From UBA12191 sp009937185 (GTDB lineage: Bacteria; Planctomycetota; UBA8108; UBA1146): DNA of 64,000 nucleotides. The DNA is taken from assembly GCA_938075155.1 (NCBI GenBank), contig CALJGL010000006.1:44030-108029 (forward strand), in the 5' to 3' direction. Below, piece after piece: positions 29,156 through 38,489 of this stretch. The notes under the pieces were generated by a model. The model had not been told where the DNA came from, searched no databases, and saw only the letters and a list, made by a program, of their open reading frames with translations. The position numbers and the translations under genes were made by a program. The first letter of the stretch is position 1. The number at the start of each line of letters is the position of its first letter.

Positions 29156-29433
29156 GGAAATCCTCCTGAAACTTCGGTCTTCTGAAGTGAAAATAGTTCA
29201 CCCTGCTGCAACGAGAGCCCTCCCGATGCAAATCCGGCCATACTTATTTATCATCCGAATGATGGCGTTCGGTGGACAATAATCCCGAAAAAATATCTAT
29301 GAAGTCGATAATAATGATCAAATTTACACGCTATTCAGCAGAGTCTCTCCCCTATTCCAGAAAGAAATACGGCCCCTGCCGCTCTATTCCTAAATAGATC
29401 GGTAAGAAGCGGGAATTCCACCAGGCCAGCGAG

Positions 29434-30429
29434 CTAGTTTTCAAAGCCCATTGGCTCCATTTTTTCGATCGTTTCCGAATGGGAGGTGAGAAAGTGCACC
29501 TGAATAGTTCTACGTAAAAATTTCCATTTTCCGTGCTCTTTTTTTAGCGCGTCCGTGTAACTGCCAGTCACCATCGACCCGGTTCCTGATGCAGCATCCA
29601 CAAAGGTCGCCAACAGATAACTGTTCGAAGAAGCAATGTTTTTAGTAACATGAATAATCGGAGTCGAAGTCATATGCTGAAGATGACGAACGCCTGATCT
29701 GAAATGATCATGATAGTGCTGGAAGAAACGCTGAATTTCGTTTTGCCCCTGCACTTCATAATCACCATCAAATTTCGGAATCAATGTGGCATCTTCTGTA
29801 AAAAGATCTGCGACTTCTGCTGCAGTTCCACGATCCACTCGATGGCAGTATTCCATGAGCAAGTTTTCTATTTCTGATACTTCCACGGGGTGATCTATTT
29901 TCATGTTCCCCTCCTCTTCATTACTTTTGGGATTGGTTTCTATTTTTGCATTTTCAGGGAGCATTCGATCAAGATATTGAAGTGGAGCAAACGCTTCAGG
30001 TTGTCCGTACGCCGCGAAGGAAACCTCTATACTCCGTTCAAGAATTTGCCACTCTCCCGATTCCTTTACCCAACGTTCTAAGCTTTTTCCAGGAACCCAA
30101 AAAGACCGAACCTCACCATCTTCATTCCGTTTTTGTCCCGTCGTCAAAAGGTAAACTTGACAACGAAATTCATTTTGATGGGGATCCACCGTGACTGACA
30201 TCACTCGATGCTGAAAATTCCAACGGGTACTCTCGTCAAACTTTTGACGTTGATGCTCAAACCAAGACAGAATCTGGTCTTTTCCATGGATCCGTATTTG
30301 ATCGTCAAACAGGGGACGAAGCAGGGCGTTTTCACCATAATGACGGGAAGCATCTTCGGGAGTTCCTCCGTCATGATCACGCCATGAAGCATGAATCTTC
30401 TGCCGGAGCAGGGATGTGATATCACTCAC
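29434..30429 (-). CDS. Cytoplasmic double NTF2-like protein
   Basis: Two SnoaL-like domains make up this 331-residue protein. The first has ASWRDHDGGTPEDASRHYGE and RIHGKDQILSWFEHQ; the second has YCHRVDRGTAAEVADLFTED and VQGQNEIQRFFQHYHDHF. An internal ATG (MKIDHPVEV) marks the domain junction. Unlike the two paralogues at 22510 and 23664 there is no signal peptide. The second domain resembles the bile-acid dehydratase/SnoaL_4 group, with DRGTAAEVADLF. The start is the GTG at 30429, with no strong ribosome site. The function is unknown. Confidence 0.72.
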   Translation of the reverse strand: MSDITSLLRQKIHASWRDHDGGTPEDASRHYGENALLRPLFDDQIRIHGKDQILSWFEHQRQKFDESTRWNFQHRVMSVTVDPHQNEFRCQVYLLTTGQKRNEDGEVRSFWVPGKSLERWVKESGEWQILERSIEVSFAAYGQPEAFAPLQYLDRMLPENAKIETNPKSNEEEGNMKIDHPVEVSEIENLLMEYCHRVDRGTAAEVADLFTEDATLIPKFDGDYEVQGQNEIQRFFQHYHDHFRSGVRHLQHMTSTPIIHVTKNIASSNSYLLATFVDAASGTGSMVTGSYTDALKKEHGKWKFLRRTIQVHFLTSHSETIEKMEPMGFEN

Positions 30430-30645
30430 TACGACCAGCCCCTCTCATCTCCATCTTCATTATTCTCCTATTTTTCGCTCATCCTATTCTCAAAGATTAC
30501 CCGTGATTCAATTCCGGTTGGAGAATAATCCATATCAATAATAGATCCCTTCTGCAGCTCTCTAATCCTACCTCTCCTCCGCAAACTGCCTTATGATTCG
30601 AGGACGGAAAATTGCCACTTCGGCACGAAAAGGATTGGGAACATC

Positions 30646-31467
30646 ATGTCACAGGCGTGCGTCATTATTTCCGCCTACAACAACGCTCCCTCTTTGAAAC
30701 TCGCTTTGCAGGGATATCTCCGACAGACTTCAAATAAATTCCGGCTGATCATCGCCGACGACGGCTCGCGCAAGGATCTTCTCGAAGCTATTACCCCTCT
30801 GATACAGCAAGCCGCCAAGATGGGTTTAATGTGGGACCACGTTTGGCATGAAGATCAAGGTTTTCGCAAAAACATCATTCTCAATAAAGCAGTGCGTCAC
30901 TGTGCCGAAAATAACTTACTCATCTTTACCGACGGAGACTGCATCCCCCCTGCAACATTTGTAGAAACTCACCTTGAACAGCACTGCGAGAGAAGCTTTC
31001 ACGTCGCTGGTGCATATCGCCTGACTCAAGGCGAAAGCGAAAACATCTCTGCAACGGAAATCGACCGAGGATCATTTGAATCCCTTCGATCGAGCGACCA
31101 AGTTAAAGATTTGCGCCGCAGGTGGCGAAAATCACATTGGGGAACTCTGTTTCGTAAAAAGCATCGACCCAAAATTCTAGGATTGAATATGGCTTTTGAC
31201 CGCGCGCTCTTTGAAGAGATCAATGGATTCGACGAGCGTTTTGTCGGCTGGGGTCTTGGAGAAGATAGCGATGTCCGTGATAGGGTCATGAAACTACGCC
31301 CCCGTCCAATTGTCAGAAATCTCTACGGCATCAACGATGTCTTCCACCTTTGGCATCCGGTCCCCCCATCCATACCCAGAAAAGAACTACAAACTTGGGA
31401 GTACTACAGCCAGAAGCGGCCTATACGGTGCGAGCAAGGACTAAGCAAACCTGAGCTGGCCTCATAA
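30646..31467 (+). CDS. Family 2 glycosyltransferase (GT-A fold)
   Basis: The first 110 residues are a GT2 nucleotide-binding domain: VIISAYNNAPSL, IIADDGSRKD, and LIFTDGDCIPP, where DGD is the metal-binding DxD. The C-terminal part, LGLNMAFDRALFEEINGFDERFVGWGLGEDSDV, matches the galactosyltransferase-type acceptor region (Glyco_transf_7C). Such enzymes are usually found in surface polysaccharide assembly. No partner genes adjoin it; the gene is followed after about 100 nt by a small lipoprotein gene. The sugar specificity is unknown. Confidence 0.85.
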   Translation: MSQACVIISAYNNAPSLKLALQGYLRQTSNKFRLIIADDGSRKDLLEAITPLIQQAAKMGLMWDHVWHEDQGFRKNIILNKAVRHCAENNLLIFTDGDCIPPATFVETHLEQHCERSFHVAGAYRLTQGESENISATEIDRGSFESLRSSDQVKDLRRRWRKSHWGTLFRKKHRPKILGLNMAFDRALFEEINGFDERFVGWGLGEDSDVRDRVMKLRPRPIVRNLYGINDVFHLWHPVPPSIPRKELQTWEYYSQKRPIRCEQGLSKPELAS

Positions 31468-31568
31468 AGGCTCAACGACATTCCCTAGCATTGATGACTT
31501 CGCAAACAAAAGGGTATCCTGAAACTATCAGCCCCGACCATTGAGAACTCCGCGAAAGGATTTCAGCC

Positions 31569-31772
31569 ATGACTTCAGAACTATGCACCTTCAGACGTTT
31601 CTTTGTTTTATTTCTCGGATGCATCTTCGCCGTCAGCTGCGCCGGTTGCTCTATCTCTAAACGCACAGTGACCGAAGAACGAAACGGACAAACCACCTCG
31701 AAGACCAGTTATAGTCTCGAACTTCCAAGCGTCAAAATCAGCGGGCACGACAACGACGAAGAAGAAGACTAA
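31569..31772 (+). CDS. Small lipoprotein-like protein
   Basis: This 67-residue protein has a hydrophobic signal (RRFFVLFLGCIFAVSCAGC) with an AGC lipobox-type end near residue 27. A short polar stretch follows, and an acidic tail ends DNDEEED. The ATG at 31569 is preceded by AAGGA with good spacing, which supports real translation. No family is recognised. It converges closely with the propeller gene (8 nt between stops). Confidence 0.6.
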   Translation: MTSELCTFRRFFVLFLGCIFAVSCAGCSISKRTVTEERNGQTTSKTSYSLELPSVKISGHDNDEEED

Positions 31773-31780
31773 AGTTTTTT

Positions 31781-33265
31781 CTAAGGCATTTCATTCAAGG
31801 TCGCGTAAACCTCTGCATGTAACAATGGTGATCCGTCCGCGGTTCTGAGTCCTGGCAATCGAAATTCAGTGACATATCCAATACGCATCGCTCCGGGACC
31901 TTCCAGTTTGAGATCCACCGACATTCCATCTTTTGAAGCAATGGCGCTCGTCACTCTCACATCTTGGCGATCGACCTCAGGACTTCCGTAGGGTTCGTGT
32001 AATTTGTAGGTGTAGTTTTCAGTCTGGTAGATCGTAATATCTTCGAGCGTCGCCCGATCCATCGGCACTGTAAATGTCATGCGATATCCATCGGCTGTCG
32101 CTCGGCAAGTGAGCACTTCCGCAGGAACCTTGCCGGTCCAGCGCAGATATGCGAGCCCCTCCGTCTTCTTTCCGCGGGAACCCCAACCCCGGTTGGTCTG
32201 CCCTACCAATAACACATCGTTGTCACCCCAACAGGTACGCAGAGCTCCACAGTCGAGGTTTTCGCGGAACCGCATCGCTGCTCCCTGCCACACACCATTG
32301 ACCTTTTCCAAATCGACGCGCATTACCGAGGCGTGGTGCTGATCCGTCACCAATAGCTGGTTGGCGAAGGGACCAAAGCCGCCTTCGGTGGTGTCCCACA
32401 CCATCCCGGCGGCACTCTTGCCCATCTTGTCGTAGGGGAACCACACTGCTGGCAACTTGAGAAAGGGAATCTTTTCTCGCGCCTGAACATATGTCAGACC
32501 ATTGGGGGTTTCTCCGGGAAACTTCATCAGACTGATCGGTAATTTCGCCGACTCTACACCCCATACATGACCGAAGTAGTCGCCGTCTTCGATGTGGCAT
32601 AACTTATTGGTGCCACACCACTCTCCCTGATTATCGGTGTAGAACACATCGCCCTCAGGGGAAACCTCAACACCTGCAGGAGAACGCAAGCCTCCCGCTG
32701 CCGGAATCATTCTTCCATCCTCGCCCACCTTGATGGCCCAGCCTCGCCAATGTTGACGACCGAAAGGTTCATCTCCAAAGGGCTTGTTGAGAGTCAGCCA
32801 AAAGTTACCTTCTTTGTCGACCCGAGGCCCAAAAGCATATTCGTGATAATTTCCACTGATGGTCCAGTCATCGCAAACTGTCTCCAGTACATCTGCGCGA
32901 CCGTCTCCATCTTCATCTTTTAGTCGACTGAGTTCTCCCCGCTGAACGGTGTAGAGCCAATCGTCATGCCAACACAATCCCAGCGGCTCCTGCAAACCGT
33001 CACTAAAGCGAGTGAATTTTGGAGCCGGCCCGTAGGCATCTTCTATCTTCCAGATGTCACCTCGACGTGTGCTGACATAGATCACACCTTTACCGGGACC
33101 GGAAACAAGCCCCCCTACTTCCAGACCCACGCCATCTGGAATCGGTATATTTACCACTTCATAGAAATCTGATTCGGTCGCAGGCTTGGAGAGCGGAGGA
33201 GCTGATTCGCCCGACGCTGCCAACAATGAGAACACCAATACCAAAATTGATGGAGTAATGATCAC
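31781..33265 (-). CDS. Exported sorbosone-dehydrogenase-like beta-propeller protein
   Basis: A signal peptide (ILVLVFSLLAASGESA) leads into a beta-propeller of the glucose/sorbosone dehydrogenase or planctomycete membrane-bound dehydrogenase type. Typical blade segments are GVIYVSTRRGDIWKIED, GLCWHDDWLYTVQRGEL, LRSPAGVEVSPEGDVFYTDNQGEW and NQLLVTDQHHASVMRV. The C-terminal region is a beta-rich module. The start codon GTG overlaps the upstream TGA (GTGA at 33265, or an in-frame GTG three nt earlier), so it is translationally coupled to the multi-haem cytochrome gene. I infer an exported oxidoreductase or sugar-binding unit that passes electrons to that cytochrome; the substrate is unknown. Confidence 0.78.
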   Translation of the reverse strand: MIITPSILVLVFSLLAASGESAPPLSKPATESDFYEVVNIPIPDGVGLEVGGLVSGPGKGVIYVSTRRGDIWKIEDAYGPAPKFTRFSDGLQEPLGLCWHDDWLYTVQRGELSRLKDEDGDGRADVLETVCDDWTISGNYHEYAFGPRVDKEGNFWLTLNKPFGDEPFGRQHWRGWAIKVGEDGRMIPAAGGLRSPAGVEVSPEGDVFYTDNQGEWCGTNKLCHIEDGDYFGHVWGVESAKLPISLMKFPGETPNGLTYVQAREKIPFLKLPAVWFPYDKMGKSAAGMVWDTTEGGFGPFANQLLVTDQHHASVMRVDLEKVNGVWQGAAMRFRENLDCGALRTCWGDNDVLLVGQTNRGWGSRGKKTEGLAYLRWTGKVPAEVLTCRATADGYRMTFTVPMDRATLEDITIYQTENYTYKLHEPYGSPEVDRQDVRVTSAIASKDGMSVDLKLEGPGAMRIGYVTEFRLPGLRTADGSPLLHAEVYATLNEMP

Positions 33266-35943
33266 CACCGCACCTCCACTTTCACTTCAGTTCCTGGTGC
33301 AGAGATCGGAACTCTCACCTCAAGGGCACCATCGACTTCAACCACTTCTGCTTGGGCTCCGTTGACTGTGATCGTCATCCCTTCCGCCGTTTTCCATGAA
33401 CGGGGGGCCAACGGCGTCATCGCACTGGAGCGTGCTAATCGCATCATCAATCCAAGAGGCATCGTTTCTCCATCGAAACGAAACTTTCTCAAAATTTGAA
33501 CACCCTCTTCGGTGATCACTGGCTGAATAAACTCGCTGACTTCAACTCCTCCTGGCCCCGTGACCTGAAAAAGTGGATTTCGTTTTTCGTCTCTTCGATA
33601 GCCTTTCACCCTCCAGCCCAACTCGCGAACCGGGCTCAATGGCCACGTTTGCTGAGGAGTCTCGACGATACCAATGGGCATCCCAGGCGGCAGATTCAAG
33701 ACCTCGATACCTGCGGGGTTCTCCAAGGCACCTGCACGTCCTGCCCAGGTTCCTTGCACATTGATAAAGTCGCCTCGCCAGACTTTTCCCAACCGGATGT
33801 TCTCCATGTCGTAGGCGATATTTGCTCTCTCCGGATAACCCACAGCGACAACACGGCCACTGAGATCTCTCATGAAAACACCAACCATCGTCGGCTCTTC
33901 TGCACCAGGAAGAAGATCGAAATCGCTGCGATTGATGATCAAGCCTTTGGGGAAAGGAGCCGCTGACCCCGCTGAAAGATACGTCCACATCGCATCGATC
34001 TGAGCATCCGTATCCCCTTCGAGCAGATCAGGGAACATGGCAAAATCAGGAAACCAAAAGGTCGGCATTCGAGTTCCCGGTCGCTTTGACTGGGGATCTT
34101 TCATGTATTCCAAGAACCAACGTGGCTTCAGGCGTGAGGCCATGATGGCTAAATCGTATGCCGGTTCGCCTAATGAATTCTGACCTGCAAAGGTATGACA
34201 GTCGATACAGCGAAAACCCTCTATGCCCACCAACTGATGCCCCGCCGTTCGAGCATCGAGACTAAATGCAGGTGCATGGTCGGGAACCGGAGGTTCGTTA
34301 TCTGCAGCCACCAGTATATTGGCGATATCATGCGACAATCCTTCAGGATATGCCGGCATTCGTGTGACGACATAGGGGCGAACTTTGAGGCCTTGAGCAA
34401 TAGTCGAATGGATGACTTCTGATCGCAGTTTGTTACCGACTCCGGTCAACCAAGGCGGAAGTCGACCTTCATCTCCCAACTCCGCAGTTCCGGTGAAGAG
34501 AGAGTTCCTTTTTTGGTCGGGTCCGCCCAGCCCATCTCGCACGTGGCAAGAGAGGCAGCCCGCGTCGCCGACTCGCCAATTCGCCTGCATTCCCGGTTCA
34601 GAAACCGGCAATAGTGGTTCACCGACCAGTTCGAGGATCGCCTGAGACATCTTGGCATCGAACTCATACCCGGGTGATCCCAGAGGACTTGAACCCGCAA
34701 CACAGGAATCCGCTGAAGCCGTCAGCTCTGACCACGCTTTCCGCATCGGACGCGCCTTGGGTTCATGGCAGGCATTACATCCGTATGTGCTATATGCGCG
34801 ACCTCCACGAATAATATTTACCGGATCTGGGCGAAAGGGAGGTTCATTAGGAATCGCCACTCGACTGCGAGACCTCAGTTCATCTTTCCCAAACTCACGA
34901 GCCTCGGGGATGCCCGGCCCTTCAATCGTCAGTTTCAATTCGGAGGGGCCTGCCCCCTGCCAAAAGCAAAGTTCGATTTCGTGCCAACCCGACTCCAGTG
35001 TCAGAGTTCCTCTTTTGGTGACGGTGCCGTGATTACCGTCATTATCGATCAATTTCTTATTTTGGATCCAAAGAACAGAACCATCATCACTCGAAAGAGT
35101 GAAGGTAAATTCGCCCTTCTTCGCAACCGAGAACTCACCCGTGAATCTCAATCCAAAGTTGGTATCCCTTGGACGGACACTATTGGTCAGCTGATTCGTA
35201 TGACCGCCAGCCTCAGGGTCTGCTTCACGTAACTGATCACAACTGTGAAAGCTTCGAGAGTATGAGTCATACCTCAAACCTGAAATTTCATCGACGATAG
35301 CGGCACCTTGGGCGTCGACTGATTGTCCTCTGATGAGCCATGTGGCGATGGAGACAACTTCTTCGTCGGTCATGGGAATCTGTGGCATACGACCTGAAGG
35401 ATGGATCGCATGAGAATTCTTCAACTCTTCCACCAGTGCTGAAAGCGTGGTCCGCCGTATCATTCTATTTGTCAGATCAGTGCCATCATGGCAAGCCGCG
35501 CAGCCGATCGCCTGAAAGAGTTCTTCTCCCGAAGCGAGTGTCGCTTCATTGAAGGGTTCTGCTTCCCAATTCGGATAAGCGCCATCTCTGGCAAACAAGA
35601 AATGCGTGATATCTTCTGCTACGCCTCGACGCTTTTCTTCTGGAACCGACTCTAGAGCGTGCGGCATACGAGTCCCCGCTTCGATGGCGCGTGGATCAGA
35701 AATCCAGTCGATCAACCATTGGGGACGATAGCGCTGACTGGCCTTTGTCAGCAGTGGAGGCTCTACCGATCTGAAAGTGATCGCAGCATCACCCGTCGCC
35801 GAGTGGCATTTTAAACACGCCGCATCACGAATCGCCCTGATGGCTTCGTTCTGGGAAATAGGCTCCTGAAGCGTCTCTCCATGTAGAAATGAAGGACCTA
35901 TAGAAAAAGACATGCACAGGAGTATTAAAACTCGCAAAACCAA
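33262..35943 (-). CDS. Exported multi-haem cytochrome c with PA14 domain
   Basis: Five CxxCH haem motifs are visible: CLKCH, CAACH, CNACH, CLSCH and CIDCH. A PA14 domain lies between the second and third (NFGLRFTGEFSVAKKGEFTF; DDGSVLWIQNKKLID; LESGWHEIELCFWQG). PA14 is a carbohydrate-binding beta-barrel. The signal peptide is LRVLILLCMSFSIGPSFLHG. The TTG at 35943 is preferred because GGGAGGAG lies six nt upstream; a GTG at 35967 in the same frame has no such site. The protein overlaps the propeller gene by four bases. Together they look like a periplasmic sugar-oxidising or electron-transfer pair typical of planctomycetes. Confidence 0.85.
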   Translation of the reverse strand: MVLRVLILLCMSFSIGPSFLHGETLQEPISQNEAIRAIRDAACLKCHSATGDAAITFRSVEPPLLTKASQRYRPQWLIDWISDPRAIEAGTRMPHALESVPEEKRRGVAEDITHFLFARDGAYPNWEAEPFNEATLASGEELFQAIGCAACHDGTDLTNRMIRRTTLSALVEELKNSHAIHPSGRMPQIPMTDEEVVSIATWLIRGQSVDAQGAAIVDEISGLRYDSYSRSFHSCDQLREADPEAGGHTNQLTNSVRPRDTNFGLRFTGEFSVAKKGEFTFTLSSDDGSVLWIQNKKLIDNDGNHGTVTKRGTLTLESGWHEIELCFWQGAGPSELKLTIEGPGIPEAREFGKDELRSRSRVAIPNEPPFRPDPVNIIRGGRAYSTYGCNACHEPKARPMRKAWSELTASADSCVAGSSPLGSPGYEFDAKMSQAILELVGEPLLPVSEPGMQANWRVGDAGCLSCHVRDGLGGPDQKRNSLFTGTAELGDEGRLPPWLTGVGNKLRSEVIHSTIAQGLKVRPYVVTRMPAYPEGLSHDIANILVAADNEPPVPDHAPAFSLDARTAGHQLVGIEGFRCIDCHTFAGQNSLGEPAYDLAIMASRLKPRWFLEYMKDPQSKRPGTRMPTFWFPDFAMFPDLLEGDTDAQIDAMWTYLSAGSAAPFPKGLIINRSDFDLLPGAEEPTMVGVFMRDLSGRVVAVGYPERANIAYDMENIRLGKVWRGDFINVQGTWAGRAGALENPAGIEVLNLPPGMPIGIVETPQQTWPLSPVRELGWRVKGYRRDEKRNPLFQVTGPGGVEVSEFIQPVITEEGVQILRKFRFDGETMPLGLMMRLARSSAMTPLAPRSWKTAEGMTITVNGAQAEVVEVDGALEVRVPISAPGTEVKVEVRW

Positions 35944-36043
35944 GACGGACTCCTCCCGGGTATTCACAGCACCACGAGAAGATGGTCTTTCGAGTCGGAG
36001 TCGGAGTCAACAGGCGAGTACAAGAACTCGTCGTCCTTGATCC

Positions 36044-36847
36044 CTATCGCTTTGCTGAAACCGGAAGGGGCTTGGGACGGGAAAACACGAAAATGTTCTC
36101 ATCGCTGTCCGCTTCCATGAATCGGTACCCCTGGCTGTCAAAACGGGTGAGATCATCAAGCTTCTTGGGGCGTTGGTCCGACATCCAGCGTGCCATCAAC
36201 CCTCGCGACTGCTTGGCATAAAAGGAAATGAATTTCGATTTGCCTTTATCAACCTGCAAAAATTTGACACTCACCATGCGGTGACCTAGCTGATCTAGTT
36301 GAGCCGCCTTCGAATACTCTTCACTGGCAAGGTTAACAAGAACCTCAGCTCCGCATTCCTTCATATCCTTCTTGAGCAACTTCTGAATTTCTGTGCCCCA
36401 AAATTCGTATAGATTTTTTCCTGCATCCGTCTTGAGCGAAGTTCCCATCTCAAGCCTGTAGGGCTGAATCACATCGAGAGGACGCAAGAGTCCATAGAGA
36501 CCACTCAGTATGCGCACATGATCCTGAGCCCATGAAAAAGCCTTCTTATTCATCGTCCAAGCTTCAAGCCCCTGGAACACATCCCCTCGGAAGCAGACTG
36601 CAGCGGGCCCCTTCGGATTTGAACGGCTACCGTATGACGCCCAACGACCTCGATTGAGATCTGCCAATTTTGGCGAAATCGACATCAAGGATTCCAACTG
36701 ACCCGTGGAGTAACCCTGAAGAACGGTCGCCAACTGTTTGGAGCGAGCAGCCATACGAGGGCGAGTGACGGCAGGAGCTCCCTTGGGAAGCGGGGCTTCC
36801 ATATCGAGAGTCTTGGCCGGAGATAGGATGGTGAATAGTTTTGACAT
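36044..36847 (-). CDS. yaaA: YaaA/DUF328 peroxide-stress family protein
   Basis: The 267-residue protein matches the YaaA family from end to end: LFTILSPAKTLDM at the start, then FRGDVFQGLEAWTM, HVRILSGLYGLLRPLDVIQPYRLEMG, and NLASEEYSKA near the C-terminus. In E. coli YaaA limits intracellular iron and DNA damage during peroxide stress and binds DNA. The ATG at 36847 has TTAGGGGT just upstream. The gene stands alone. Confidence 0.93.
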   Translation of the reverse strand: MSKLFTILSPAKTLDMEAPLPKGAPAVTRPRMAARSKQLATVLQGYSTGQLESLMSISPKLADLNRGRWASYGSRSNPKGPAAVCFRGDVFQGLEAWTMNKKAFSWAQDHVRILSGLYGLLRPLDVIQPYRLEMGTSLKTDAGKNLYEFWGTEIQKLLKKDMKECGAEVLVNLASEEYSKAAQLDQLGHRMVSVKFLQVDKGKSKFISFYAKQSRGLMARWMSDQRPKKLDDLTRFDSQGYRFMEADSDENIFVFSRPKPLPVSAKR

Positions 36848-37229
36848 ACCCCTAAATTAACCGAGCCTTGGAACCACATCACCCCATATAGATCTTTCAC
36901 CTGATACAACGCGAAGAGCTGACGTACAGCCCGATCAGAAGTGGCTATTTCGGCACGGATGAATACATGAGGCCTTTTCCCCCATCATCCACCTTTCTGG
37001 ATAGTGACGGCCGTTTTTGCTGCACGATTCACGGCAAAGATAGCCGCTATTGAAGCAATACTCGAAGGGGAAAACCACTCACACCATGAACCCGATCCGA
37101 GACGGAGAAAGAGCTCGATCCATAATTTTTCCCAGTTCGACAATTCGCCATTCGTCCGTTTTGTGACGGTAAAAAACCATCACTTTTGAGAACCCATCTG
37201 TTATCAGAAATACAACAAGAAGAGGTATT
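36848..37229. other. Intergenic stretch without recognisable gene
   Basis: This 382-nt gap separates the divergent yaaA and the exported protein at 37230. I see no tRNA, riboswitch core, long hairpin or supported small ORF. It presumably holds the two outward-facing promoters. Confidence 0.5.
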
Positions 37230-38417
37230 ATGTTCCTGCTGACGATGCGCTTTTTGATCGCCTTATTCATCTCTACTTTCGCGTGCCCTGCTGTCTTCGC
37301 TGTTCATGATTCTACCCTTCAAATTCGTCACTCTATTTCAGAACGGTGGAAATCCATCTCCGTCACAGAATTCGATAACGCGGCACTCTCTATCAAAGCT
37401 ATTCAAATCATGAGGCCTTCTCCTTCGAAGATGGAGACCGCTATTCTTCGATTCAATGTCGGTGCAGGGCACGATTTAATAAGGGGTGGATTCCTCCCAA
37501 GAATCTCATTATTAGCCATGGTTCTTGAACTCAGCAAAGATGCTCAAAATCCATTTCCAGTAATCGCACATGCCTCTATAGGGGGATCTCATTCATCACT
37601 TCATCTACGATTTCATCCCCGACAGCGTCGGGAAGTTTTTCAATCAATTTCGACGCTACTCAAAAATGGCCCCTCTCATCAGGCTATCGTCGATAGCATC
37701 GCGAGAGAGTCAAAGCGCTCTACGACACTTCTCGAACCCTGTTCTTGTTTGAGCGATTGTTCCTGCTCGCCTCTTGAAAAAACACGCCGCCGCTTGATTG
37801 AAGCCATCGATCCACTTCCTCATGGATCAACAAGATTTGGAAACCCAAAAATGCTGCCTGGCCTAGAGGCGGAAGAGGTCATCGACTGGATTAATAATTG
37901 GATGACCGGAGGAGAACTCAAGATCGAAAGCCAAAGCGAATTAGCACCCCAGATCTGGGACCTCTTGCTTTGCGAGGACATACGGATTTCGCGCTTTCCT
38001 CATCGCGCTCCAAGAATCCCACCCGCACGGAAAATTCTGGGATCTTCGATTTTTATGATTCCACCCACTTTCGCTAATCCATGGAACAAGGCCCCCAACA
38101 GAATATTGTTCGCTCGCAAAAGTGATGATCTCACCCCAAGGTCGTGTCTCCCTCTCTTGGAAGAACGGGTCGCAATATGGCACATCGAAATACAAGAAGA
38201 CGAATCGCCTTCATCCGCACTATTACGGCTCAAGGGAACAAGAAGAAAACAACGCATCAACAAAGGCCTAATGCGAACTGATGGGGCGAAGTTCTCCAAC
38301 ACGAAAAATCCTTCTCCGCAGCAAACAGAAACGACTCAAGGAGATTCTGCTCTCATTGCATTCCCTCGAAGTTCTCCCGATTCCGCATTAATACTGCAGA
38401 TGTATTCAGCGAATTGA
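37230..38417 (+). CDS. Exported protein distantly resembling an M16-peptidase domain, non-catalytic
   Basis: The signal peptide (MRFLIALFISTFACPAVFA) is preceded by AAGAGGT and an ATG at 37230. The part ILRFNVGAGHDL through IGGSHSSLHLRFHPRQ follows the strand/helix order of an M16 (insulinase-like) N-terminal domain. The HxxEH zinc motif is absent: LLAMVLEL stands in its place. A Cys-rich loop, EPCSCLSDCSCSP, lies near residue 170. The protein ends in a low-complexity Ser/Thr/Pro-rich region. It is followed after 72 nt by a second M16-like gene, so the two may form a non-catalytic pair. The family assignment is tentative. Confidence 0.5.
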   Translation: MFLLTMRFLIALFISTFACPAVFAVHDSTLQIRHSISERWKSISVTEFDNAALSIKAIQIMRPSPSKMETAILRFNVGAGHDLIRGGFLPRISLLAMVLELSKDAQNPFPVIAHASIGGSHSSLHLRFHPRQRREVFQSISTLLKNGPSHQAIVDSIARESKRSTTLLEPCSCLSDCSCSPLEKTRRRLIEAIDPLPHGSTRFGNPKMLPGLEAEEVIDWINNWMTGGELKIESQSELAPQIWDLLLCEDIRISRFPHRAPRIPPARKILGSSIFMIPPTFANPWNKAPNRILFARKSDDLTPRSCLPLLEERVAIWHIEIQEDESPSSALLRLKGTRRKQRINKGLMRTDGAKFSNTKNPSPQQTETTQGDSALIAFPRSSPDSALILQMYSAN

Positions 38418-38489
38418 AGATTGCTCAGCATCTCATATTGATCTCTGGAACGATTTCTCGTCAGATGGAACCCGAAGGGAGATTTCGTC

